Assembly (NCBI GenBank): GCA_029237695.1
Contig: CM055265.1
Location: forward strand, 68,173,903-68,237,902
Reading direction: 5' to 3'
Origin: Conchocele bisecta
Lineage: Eukaryota; Mollusca; Bivalvia; Lucinida; Thyasiridae
Length of the DNA stretch: 64,000 bases
The position numbers and the translations under genes were made by a program. Below the pieces are notes generated by a model. That model did not search any database. It saw nothing but the letters and a program-made list of their open reading frames with translations, and was not told the DNA's origin. Below are positions 44,150 to 54,893 of the stretch, piece after piece (the first letter of the stretch is position 1; every line of letters begins with the position of its first letter).

Positions 44150-47100
44150 AGTAAAAGACATGGAAGGTGTGTGGCTGGTTGATGATAGTAAGGTATTGTT
44201 AAGTTGACATGCAATTCTATTTAATATTATCATTTATTTATTAGCTATTCATTCAAGGTTGTTGTGCATTCATGAATATAGTTTTGTAATTATTGTCCCA
44301 TATTGCGTCAAATTTATATAATGTATTGTTGTCGTGCGCAATTTGACGATGAATTTTGTAAGTTTCTGTCAGTCTTGATTTTAGTGCAGTGAAATGTAAA
44401 TTCTGTTTTATTGTTCATGATCGGTATGTATATGCTTTTGTTTCCATAAAAATAGGTTTGACTACTTCAGACGTCGTATTTTCGAAAAGCCCAAATAGGA
44501 AAGGTTTTTCTGTTAGTTCTATTGTTATGTTATTATTTCTTAGCAATTCTGTCTAATTAGTTAGCAATTTTTCTGTTTGGGGACACTGCACAAAAATATG
44601 TCAAATGGTTTCTGTATCCGAGCTACATAGATTACATAAATTGTTATTAACAGTCCCTATCCTGTATAAGAAGGTATTTTTCACTAATATATTATGATTT
44701 ATTTTAACTTGTAACCATCTTAACCTTGTACTTTTGGTAGTTCTAAATGGTTCTTGGTATATAGATTTCCAATTGTTTGCACTACATTCGTATATAGCAT
44801 TCCATTTTTGTTTGCCGGTAGGTGTTTCTGTGTTTTTGTTTAGTATACTATGCATGTCCTTAGACCCCTTGCATGATCTTATAATTGTTCTCAAAGGTGC
44901 TAGTATGATAGGTTGTTGTAACTTTTTGGTTATTAACATTTGATGTTTTTGGAATAGTGATTTCAATGAAGATGACAAGCCGTTGTAATGAAGATAATTA
45001 ATGTTTATGCCTGTATTCTGTTTAAACTGTTCCAATGTAAAAATCGTATTGTCTCCATCTAACATGTCATTATGAATCTAATTCCTTTTTCATATAAATT
45101 TTTGAAATAAATTGTTGTGCCTCCCATTTTGATGTTTGTGTTGTAAAAAAGACTGTTGGCTAATAAATTATCTTGGTTTGTAAACATCTGTTTTTGAGTT
45201 TAATTCTGTATATGCTCTAAAAACATCTTTCCAAAATGGATTATTGTTTACATACTTTTCTTCAATATATTTTGTTCCCATGGAAAATAATCGCCCAACA
45301 TCAACATATTTGTTTAGTATATCTATCCATTTGCCATTGTTCACTATTATCCTTCTAATCCAACTTATGTTTAATGATTTAACAAATGCGGAAAGATTTA
45401 TCATTCTTAGTCCTCCTTCTATATAGCTTTTTGTAACTACTGAACTTTTAATTCTTGCAGGGCCTAGCCATAAGACTTCATATAACATACTATTTATTTT
45501 CTTTAGGATTTTGTCGTTTGGGTTCGGTAATGATATGAACATGTGGTTTAATGTTGGTACTAATAAGGTTTCAATTACTGTAAGTCTACCGAATGGTGTA
45601 AGCATTCTACGTTTCCAGTGGTTAATTGATTTTTGAAGTTTGATTATTTTCGGGTTAAAGCTAAGGTCCATCATTCTATTTAAATCAACATGGAAATGTA
45701 TGCCCAAACGCTTGAAGTCAGTTTGTCCCCAGGCTATTTTAAATTTTGTTTTAATTGTGTCAGAGCTGAATTTCTTTTTACCGATCCATATAACATGTGT
45801 CTTCTCAAAGTTTAATTTCAATCCAGATATGTTTTCAATTTTTTTTTAATTCCTTTAATGTATTATTCAATGAGGATTCACTGCCATCTAGTGCGAGTGA
45901 AGTGTCGTCTGCGAAGCTTGAAAGTTTGATTTCTGTATTATTTACCATAATTCCCTCAATGTAACTATTATTTCGTATTCTGATTGCTAATATTTCTGCA
46001 AATAGAATGAATATGTAAGGTGATAGAGGATCTCCTTGTCTACACCCACGACCGACATTACAAAAGGAAGAGAGGTGGCCACACTGAAGTACCGCTAGTT
46101 TAGAGTTTCTGTAAAAGACATCTACCCATTTTCTTAATGAGTTCCCAAATTAGAAAAAAGATTGTGTGCTCCTGATGAAATTTCACGAAACCGAGTCAAA
46201 TGCTTTTTCAAAATCAATAAGCAATAGTAACCCTGGTATATCATTATCGTTTGTGTACTGTAGTATATCATACATCAGTCGTGTGTTTTCTCCCATATAA
46301 TGGCCTGCTACAAAGCCTGTCTGATCGTTATGAATTAATTTATTTAGCATCCCTTTTATTCTATTTGCGATTGCACCTGAACCTATTTTATACACTGTAT
46401 TCAATAATGAAATAGGTCGATAGTTTTTCATATGAAATCTGCTTTTATCTCCTTTGGGTAGGCATGTAATTATTCCTTCAGTTTGTGTTGTGGATAGTTT
46501 TCATGACAGTAACCGTAGTTTATAGCTCTTACAACAAAATGGCCTAAGTCTTTCCAGAAGACTTTGAAAATATCTGCACTAAATACGTCTGTTCCTGGAC
46601 TCTTATTATTTTTCATACTTTTTAATTGCTGTGTCAATTCAATGTAGGTCAGCATACCATCTAACGTATGTGCTTCTTCTGTGGTTAGTTTTGGGATATT
46701 TGGAAAGCTTAGTTCAGCATTTAGATCAAAGTCCTTTTCTGTATCTTTTTCTGAATATAGTGTTTCGTAAAATGGCTTAGCTTCTTCTAGAATTTCAAAC
46801 TAATCCGTAACATTATCCCCGTTCTCTCTTACTAGTTGTTGAATGCATTTTCTGATAAAGTTATGTGATTCTAAGTTACAAAAAAAAGTTGTGTTTTTTT
46901 CTCCATATATATCTTATTATATACCCATTTGTTTTTTGTTTTTGTATTGCTTGAAATTCATTTTTTACCAAGTCTAGTTGGGTGATTTTTTCAGTTGAAA
47001 GGTTTTGTTCGATTTCATTTATTAGTTTTAAAAGTTCTTGTTCTCGTTTGTCTCTCTCTTTGTTCCTATAAGTGGAATATGATATTGACTTGCCACGTAT

Positions 47101-48010
47101 TTCCATCAGTAATGTGTCAAGAAACAGTTGATCATCTATATTAAATTGTATTTCCTCATTTGGTACTGTGTCAATGCTATCATATTCATACACTGGTAAT
47201 GCATATTGCTTTTTAATGTCTAATATCTTGTCTTTAACTGCTTTAAGGTAATCTAATTCCATTAGTAATGAATTATTATGTTTCCAAAGAAATTTTCCCT
47301 TTACAAAGTTAGAAAACTTTAGTGTCAGCAATGCCATTGAGTGATCTGATCGGTCACTTGTTTCAATTGAACATTTTCATACAGAAGAGACTAGCTTTTC
47401 TGATATTAAAACAAAATCTAGCCGTGCCTGTTGTATAGGATTTCTTCTATGCCATATATATCTCCTTAATTGAGGGTAGAATTCACGGAATGGGTCTGTC
47501 ATATACTCCTTTGTTTTAAATTCCAATATCTTTTCTCTTGCTCTGCGATTATTAATATTGATATAGTTTTTATAATCTAAGTTAGGATCTTGAACCAAGT
47601 TGAAATCGCCACAAATAATTATGGTATTGTTACCGACTGCCTCTGACTCTGTTCAAAGAATTCTGGACTGTCATAGTTTGGTGCATATATGGTAAGTAGT
47701 GCGAGTCTGTTATTTTCTATTTTTATATCTAATAATATATAATTACCCTCTGAATCAGTGTTAGAGTTATGCACTCAAAGTCATTGCTGAACAGTACGGC
47801 GACCCCTCTTGCATTCGATCTACAAAAGGTAAAGTAGCATTGTCCATTCCATTGTGAATTAATCATTTTTTCATTTGTTTCTGTAAAGTGAGTGTCTTGT
47901 AAACAATAAATTTGGTAACGTTTCGCTTTCATGTATCTAAACATATCTGTCCTTTTTTCTCCCCCTCCCAGTCCCTGACAGTTGACACTTAAGATTTTTA
48001 TTTCTGCCAT
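44150..48010 (-). pseudogene. L1/Tx1-like LINE ORF2, decayed
   Basis: On the minus strand from ATG at 48008-48010, an apurinic-type endonuclease (KILSVNCQGLGG, CLQDTHFTE, ARGVAVLF, GDFN, RLDFVLIS, SDHS) leads into a linker. The reverse transcriptase follows, with NYRPISLLNTVYKI, DQTGFVAG, LIDFEKAFDS, GCRQGDPLSPYIF and the catalytic motif SSFADDTSLA. The C-terminal region has LRWLQVKINH and CNLCSSDTET. The coding line is split into seven or more frames by frameshifts and stops, and ends near 44.25 kb. No ORF1 is seen. The element is a 5'-truncated or ORF1-less copy and cannot retrotranspose by itself. Assignment to L1/Tx1 rests on motif style; a related clade is possible. Confidence 0.85.
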
Positions 48011-48299
48011 GTGAGAGTTTGCTTCAATAAGTTACATGAATGCATATCACCCTTGAATTATTAAAAGCATGGTACCGTCTAGTTATTTTTATCCAGCCGT
48101 GGCTTATTAGACCTGCTAATACGTTACAGAAATAAGAAACAAATAAAATAAAATAAAAATATTGATTTGCCTGGTCGTAAAGGATGCATCACTTGGTTTC
48201 TCGATTAGCGAATTAGAAGTCTGAATAATGATCAATAGGTCTATTAAAGGAGCCAGTTTATAGCAGTATTTAAACTTTTCAACACCAATGATCACTTTT

Positions 48300-48400
48300 C
48301 CAATGTTTGCACACAGTGCATATCCAGATGAGCTGGCCCGCTATGAGCCGTCTCATCAAGATCTGCACTGTTTGACAAATAATTAACAACTTACTGTTAA
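48300..48400. repeat. Fragment of the 18.5 kb piggyBac-like MITE
   Basis: AGATGAGCTGGCCCGCTATG and AGATCTGCACTGTTTG match the interior of the 18509-18763 element, and GTTAACCCTT follows. Confidence 0.5.
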
Positions 48401-48410
48401 CCCTTAAAGC

Positions 48411-48979
48411 GTGGGAAACAAAAATTGTTCATGGGAAAAATATAGGAGAGCAGTCAATGTAGTCGAGGGGGTGAGCACCACGTTAGCCTCAGCTTCCGCT
48501 GTAAGCGGAGTGGAAAGTGTGACTTTATTATCAACAATCGTCGTTGCATCGGTCGCGGTGGCCTTGCGTGGGATAGCGGCGGGGCGGGACTGCTTTGCAT
48601 GACGAGCAGACTCGTGGGTCGAAAACTAGAGGCCAAGAGTCAAAAGCAGGATCAAATAGCGGTTCTCGCGAGGTCTAAGAAAAACAGTATCGACTTTATC
48701 GTGTCGAAAGCGATAGCCGACAACGATATATCAGATAGCGGGTTCAAACTGGTCGTCGAAGAGATGGCCATGTACCAGGGGTTAAAGGGCACGATCAGGT
48801 CCAAGGCCCGGCCACAAATTCTTGCGGACGAAAACGTTAAAAAAACTCGTCATGGAGGGCCGACGAGAGAAAAAATCTCCTCGGCCGCTTCGGAACGTGA
48901 TATGCTTATTCCCGTGTCTGACTACTGGGGATATCCCGCCACCATACAGTCCAGCAGTTCCGTCGGTCCCACCTTATGA
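48411..48979 (+). pseudogene. Frameshifted coding remnant, unknown family
   Basis: Two overlapping frames (48411-48602 and 48599-48979) look like one protein interrupted by a one-base shift near 48585. Before the shift is a small-residue hydrophobic region (TLLSTIVVASVAVALRGIAA). After it come a Lys-rich segment and a helical part, IAVLARSKKNSIDFIVSKAI then DNDISDSGFKLVVEEMAMYQ, and a polar tail ending SSSVGPTL. GC content is higher than the flanks, as in real exons here. From memory the style resembles a lineage-expanded invertebrate family with a membrane-like stretch followed by a conserved helical domain, but I cannot name it. It could be intact if the shift is a sequencing error. Confidence 0.5.
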
Positions 48980-49900
48980 AGCATAAAACTTTCCCCAATA
49001 CATGTACACCACCGTGATGTGATTATGTCTCCCACCGAACACCATACTTATCGATAACCGCTAAAGATGTGTATACACCAAGACGTTATCGTGTTACCAT
49101 ACGGCCCGCAGTCGCATCCTTCATACATACCGTGTCTCGATACTTAGCCGCATGTGGTTAGCGCCGAGTTTAATACAATTTAAGCAACCCGGAAGATATC
49201 GTGTAAACTATATTGTATACACGTAACCTCGATAAGGCAAAATACACTCGGCTATAGATACACACATGGTCATAACCCGTGTAATTGAAACATTGTCGTC
49301 TGGCGATATATACAAATATTCAAAAGGTGGTCCAGTTAGATATGACCAGCCTACTACTTTTTGTGGGTGTCCGCCGATATAGACAAACGACGGTCGGATA
49401 GGAACGCCATTGCTAAGGTAAACAACAGCATGACAACGGTGGTCGGATAGGAACGTCGTTTAACATTGAGAAAATATCCTGATCGGTTCAATCTTTCTAA
49501 CTGACTTTCTAATTTGAGTTATTACTAAACGATAATACTTGAGAGCACGTACTTCCTTGCTAACCAGTCGATGCGTAGCGCGATGGCAGGAAACCCGAGT
49601 AGAATATTGTCTCGTGGTTTCCGAAACGGGGGTTGCTGAAAAAAAATTATTCGCTCTTATAACAACAACAAATTATCATTGTCGTAATACCACATTCTCA
49701 TGTTTTTGGCGATAAAAGTTGATTATTACTATTATTATTGTTATCATGACCGCCATTTTTAATTTTGCGGCCATTTTGTGCTTGAAAATAATGTCCACCC
49801 TATTTGTTTTAATGCTTAGACTATCTAAGTACAAAATCAAGAGAGAGTTTGCTTTTAACAAACAAATGCCACAAGATTATTTTACGGACAATCTAGCATC
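48980..49900. other. Intergenic DNA
   Basis: GGTCGGATAGGAACG occurs twice (49391 and 49442), a short local duplication. Otherwise nothing was recognised. Confidence 0.4.
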
Positions 49901-49904
49901 CACT

Positions 49905-50780
49905 ATCACTGTGTGCCTTGGGATGGTGCTTTGTTTGGCACACGACCCACGTCCGACCGCCCCAGGTCAATGTCACTGAGGACTTATGTTCACATTCTGA
50001 GTAAGAGAAATGAATTTCTGATTTAGCTCACCTGAGCCAAAACAACTGCGTCAATGTTGTTCAAACTTCACATGTATGATCTATGGGTGGGGGCACGTCA
50101 GATTTGTAAAATTGGAGGTCGTCGCATAATCCAAGATGTCCGCCGTGGAATAGTAAGTCAGCTTCTTTAAACAATCTTCTCACGAACCGCTGTGCCAATT
50201 TCAACGAAACTTGGCAGGAATGATCGATAGTCAATGCTGTTTCAGATTTGTTAAAAGGATGTCAAAAATGGGCGGGGCCGGGTGGGGTGGGGGGGGGGGG
50301 GGTTATGTAGGGGTAAAATTTTCACATTTGACAGAATATGGTCATGTCATTTGTCAAATCGAAGGTATCGACAAGACAATCACTCTGGAGTATATTTTGT
50401 CGAAATGAGTACATCTTCCAAGATGGCCGTCGAAAGATATAATTGTCATCCTTCTATTACATATCTTCTTCTCATGAACCGCTCGGACAATTCACAGAGA
50501 TGATCTAGGGTGGGGCCATGTCATATTTGTAATTTGGAGGTCGTTGCCTAATGCAATATGGCCGCCGTGGAAAAGTAGGTCAAATTCTTAAAATCTCATC
50601 TTCTCACGAACCGCCGAGCCAATTTCAATGAACCTTGGCATGAATGATCGATACTCAATGGTGCTTGTTTCAGATATGGTAACCCCTGTGCCAAAAATGG
50701 ACGAGGCCAGGAGGATTAAGTAGGGGGAAAATTTCACATTTATCAAATAGAAGGTATTGTGTGGACGATCACTCTGGGTC
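49905..50780 (+). repeat. Degenerate tandem repeat, as at 36.4 kb
   Basis: Units share TTCTCACGAACCGC, AACTTGGCAGGAATGATCGA, GGAGGTCGTCGC and GACAGAATATGGTCATGTC. A G-run at 50287-50302 lies inside. Confidence 0.7.
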
Positions 50781-50784
50781 AATT

Positions 50785-52160
50785 TTTGTCGCGCCCGCTT
50801 GAGGACAGCGCGATATAGTCGGCACATTGGCGTACGTATGTGCCTCCGTCGGTACGTAAATGCGTCCGGGTTAAAGTTTGTACTTAAAGTATTTCGGTAT
50901 ACTATCAAAGCCTCGACTGGTTTTATACGCACCACCCGTGTGGCCCCTGTGCCCAACGTCAAATTACCCTGTGCCCAATAGCAAGGCCAACTTACTTTGA
51001 AATTTACCTTAAAGTCTTTTTGGATTGAGGCTGAAGTTTTTAAGAACGTTATATCTCTGAAACCGCTTCACCAATTCACGTGAACCGTCGCATGGGTGTT
51101 TATCATGATCCATATTGTCATTCTACTTCCCACCCATGCAGGCCCTGTACCCAATGTCAAGGTCAAATTACTTTGAAACTTACCCTAATTGGTTTTTGTT
51201 TTGGATTTAGGTTAAAGTTTTTACGTATATGGTCGAGACGCCAGTTTTCCGGGTAGTCGGAGACTTCGGGGTATTAATATATTTTGTAATGTTTAGACAA
51301 GTGTGCAGCAGCGAAGTGCTTTAAGTGAGGTGATTAAAATGCGCATGATTTGACGTACACTAAGTCCTTTAGAAATCCCACCAGATCAAGTGTTTTGACT
51401 AAATATTGGTACTTTTTGCCATTTATGTAATTTTGTTCACGAACCTACCGTGATTTTCTGCGTCCGCCATTAATCTGCTTTTTAATATTGTTAAAATAAT
51501 AAACAATAGAAAAGTTTCAAGTTTTTCTTCACTGTGTCTCATTCATCTGCGAGATGATCAACAGCCAATGAAAACTCGCGACGGATTAGCCGATTTATTG
51601 ACACTTTCGGAACATACCCCGAAAACACCAACAACAAATCAAGATTCAAGATGGCCGACTCCTGTGTTGCTAAACGCACTAACGCGAATTTTAATCTAAC
51701 AACTATCTTATTTTGCAGGCAAGAAACATTGAAATAAATGTTTACCAATGGATTGAACTGACAAGTTAGCTCATATTTTATGTTTTAGAAAAACCGCTAG
51801 TTGAACGTGTTAATACCCCGAAAACTAGATCCACCATCATACTATATCTCTGCAACAACTTCAACGATTAACTTGACACTTCACATGTGTGTTTATCATC
51901 ATCCATATTTTAATTCTATGCCCAACCCATGCGGCCCCTGTGCCCAATGTCAAGGTCAAATTACTTAATTACTTAAACAAATATTGGATTTAGGTTAAAG
52001 TTTTTACGTATACTATATATCTGCAAACGCTTCACCGATTAACTTCAAACTACACATGGGTAGTATGTGTAATGGTCTTTTTTTTGCGTTAAAAGTGTTT
52101 TTAGTACTATTAAATGCCTCGGCCGGCTCGACATGCGGGCCGCAGCCATCTAGTTTGTCA
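50785..52160 (+). repeat. Dispersed repeat G, long copy
   Basis: Starts TTTTGTCGCGCCCGCTTGAG and ends CTCGACATGCGGGCCGCAGC. Interior units repeat CCCTGTGCCCAATGTCAAGG and TTAGGTTAAAGTTTTTACGT. About 1.37 kb against 0.2 kb for the 29.9 kb copy. Confidence 0.65.
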
Positions 52161-54295
52161 AAATCGAATGATTAAGTCATCCGATTAATATTTGGGCCGC
52201 GCCATACGAAAACCGGGATTAATGACAACGTCATGAAAAGTGGTAAACGACGTCGGAAAATCGACGTTTGCAGCGTCGCTGTAAAAGTTCACATTTTGCC
52301 CTCCGATTTACGTTTACTGGTGTCAGTTAACATTAAGAGTGAACATAAAACGGAAACTTATAACTTACTGAAACTTTCACTAATATGAAACGCGATGCCT
52401 TGCACCTTAGTACACATATTATGATTTGACGTCACGTTCTTGTGATGTCACTGAACGTGAATACATGTTTGAAGTTATGACCATGGTGTCGTGACAAAAT
52501 ATTATAGCAAGGATACTTGCACGAGTTCCTCGCAGCATCAATGACTTAGAAATGCTTCACGCGCTGTGCATTGTCGCATAACTGTCGTTCTTTGACATTG
52601 TCACTCTTTTTCGTCGGTTATCCTTATGCATTCAAAGTGGTGAACGCATAATTTAACTGGCTACATATCAGCGAATTCTTCGCTTACACTGCACTTTGAT
52701 CCCTAAATAATCTTAAATATGAACAACCTAGTGTATGCCAACGATATTACCATCTATTATCTTGGTAAATTGAGACACTTTTGAACAATTCTATCCAGTA
52801 CTTCACGAATGATATGCCATTTAATGCCACTCATTTTATCATAAACGGAGGTAGACACGCAACTATATAATGACATATATATCCAGGGTTTGTATTGAAT
52901 TTGGCAAAACAAATGCATCAAAATCTCTCTAATAGATTCAGAATCAGTGATTTCAATGCAGCTCCTTCATTGTTTGTGTATAAGCAATACATAATGCACA
53001 AAACACACAGTCAGATTGTTGGAGTTTTCGAAAAGTCTTGAAATTAATTGGAAATTTGATGGTCATAAACTTACTTTTCGCACGATTTGTAGTATCAAAT
53101 TATCAGCTTATCACTTGACTGCATAATAATGTATGTCTGAATCAGGCGATGTTAATGCGATCCTCACACAGAAAGACACACGGCGACAATTATGAGGTAT
53201 CACGCTACCAAATCTGCCCGACGTCGTGTTTTGTTACAAAGTTAATGTTATAAGCGGCGTACTTCCTACTTTAAAATATGTCGTTGCATACGAAATGTTA
53301 AATAATGTCGCTATTATTCCCCAAAATTATTTCAGACAGCAGCAAACAACAGTGAAACGCCAACACTTTGCCTTATTTGAAAATTATTCATACGGAATTA
53401 CGTAACTTGGGCAGCAATCCAAAACATGACGTTACATTAATAGCAACTGTAATAAAGATTTTTTTCATACTTTGTCTTGGCCTAATGGGAAACACTTGGA
53501 AAGGCTACGAGGTATCCAAATTTGGTTGACATGCGATAAAAGATGACAAATCTATAGGTCTTGTGCGGGTATTTTATCAACACCCCTTGTATACGCCGTT
53601 GATAAAAACGTCGTAATTTCAACGTCATTGATCTAAAAAGTCATATAAGTTTTTACCATGCTTCATAAAAATACTTCTAAAATGAAAAATAATGGGGATA
53701 CATTGATAATTTTGGCGGCATATGGCTTTTAAAAGATGTACAATTCAGAATACGCGAAAAATTAAAAACTGAAAATGTTGTCATTAAGCCCGGTTTTCGC
53801 ATGGCGCGGCTCATTTATATATATATGCCAGTAAATCTGATAGAGCTTTATACATTCATTATTCTTATGAAGTGTTGTCGAAACCAGTCTGGTGATTATA
53901 ATGGGCTGACATTGTTTAAAGAGTTTGTCCAACTTTATTATACGGTGGCCATTTTGAATTATGTGACGATCTCCAATTTGAAAAAATCAGTAAATGTATA
54001 TATATATAATAACCAGGTGAGCGATATAGGGGCACAATTACCCTATTTTTTATTATTATCATTGTCAATGCTGCCAGCGAGGGGATTAGCTTACTGATAG
54101 GGATACCCTCGTTATAATGGGCACTGTTTACAATGGTGTGACTTGAGTTCAGACCTGGAAACACTAGTTTTATCTACTTACCTGCAAACCAATTATTTCA
54201 ACTTTCCATTTTATATTCACATGCACTTGGCTGTATGAACGACAAATGCCTCTTATAAATCATACCTAATTGTACTCTGATATTAAATATCTATA
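52161..54295. other. Upstream region of the TLR gene, nothing firm
   Basis: No exon or repeat family was identified in about 2 kb apart from short inverted motifs. Regulatory elements of the downstream gene could lie here but cannot be named by eye. Confidence 0.4.
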
Positions 54296-54505
54296 AGGTT
54301 GGACACTCGTCATCCTTTCAACCAACGGAAGTGGATTATTTACATTGGGCCCGGCTCGCTAATTCAGTAATTGTAACGCACGCGAAGGCCGGGACCAGCA
54401 GGGTCTCGTCCTTCTCGCGCGTTACAATTACTGAATCAGCGAGTCGGGTCCAAGGTACACTAGTACCATTTCCGTTGGTTAAAAAGATGGCGAGTGTCCA
54501 ACCTT
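54296..54505. mobile_element. Hairpin MITE upstream of TLR
   Basis: AAGGTTGGACACTCGTCATC and CGAGTGTCCAACCTT are the outer ends. The inner arms AATTCAGTAATTGTAACGC and complement flank a GC-rich loop. The left arm carries about 13 extra bases. Confidence 0.8.
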
Positions 54506-54737
54506 GTAAATATTTAATATAAGAATAAACATTGGATATGATTTAAAGAGCGTTTTGGCGTTCATACCACAAAAGCCTATGTCTATTAGGTTTGCTTATA
54601 ATTTTCTGGCATCTGTGCAAACTGTAGACAATAATCGGTACCGTTGTATACAACATAATTTTGAAGCTTCCAATTCATTTTAAATGTCCAGTAATTAGTG
54701 TTTGAATTTTCTATGTTTCATTCCAAGTTTTGACAAC

Positions 54738-54828
54738 ACATATATGTTATTATGGACCAGTTGGACGCGATATCTCATTTGTGAACAACGGTAGTCTTCC
54801 AAATGGTTTACCATAATAACATATGTAT
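54738..54828. repeat. Short TIR element next to TLR exon
   Basis: ACATATATGTTATTATGG and CCATAATAACATATGT are inverted copies 50 bp apart. They end 37 bases before the splice acceptor of the TLR exon. Confidence 0.6.
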
Positions 54829-54860
54829 AACGTTCCTTTATAAATTATTTCTGTTCTGTT

Positions 54861-54865
54861 TTCAG
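54861..54865 (+). promoter_or_regulatory. Splice acceptor in TLR 5' UTR
   Basis: TTCTGTTCTGTTTTCAG, a pyrimidine-rich tract and AG, ends 28 bases before the TLR ATG. It implies an upstream non-coding exon. Confidence 0.6.
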
Positions 54866-54893
54866 ACTTAATCCATTGTTTTAAGACACAAAA

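Noticed and set aside
50588..50962. 124-codon minus-strand frame
   Set aside because: It lies across two dispersed repeat families, with no protein similarity recognised.
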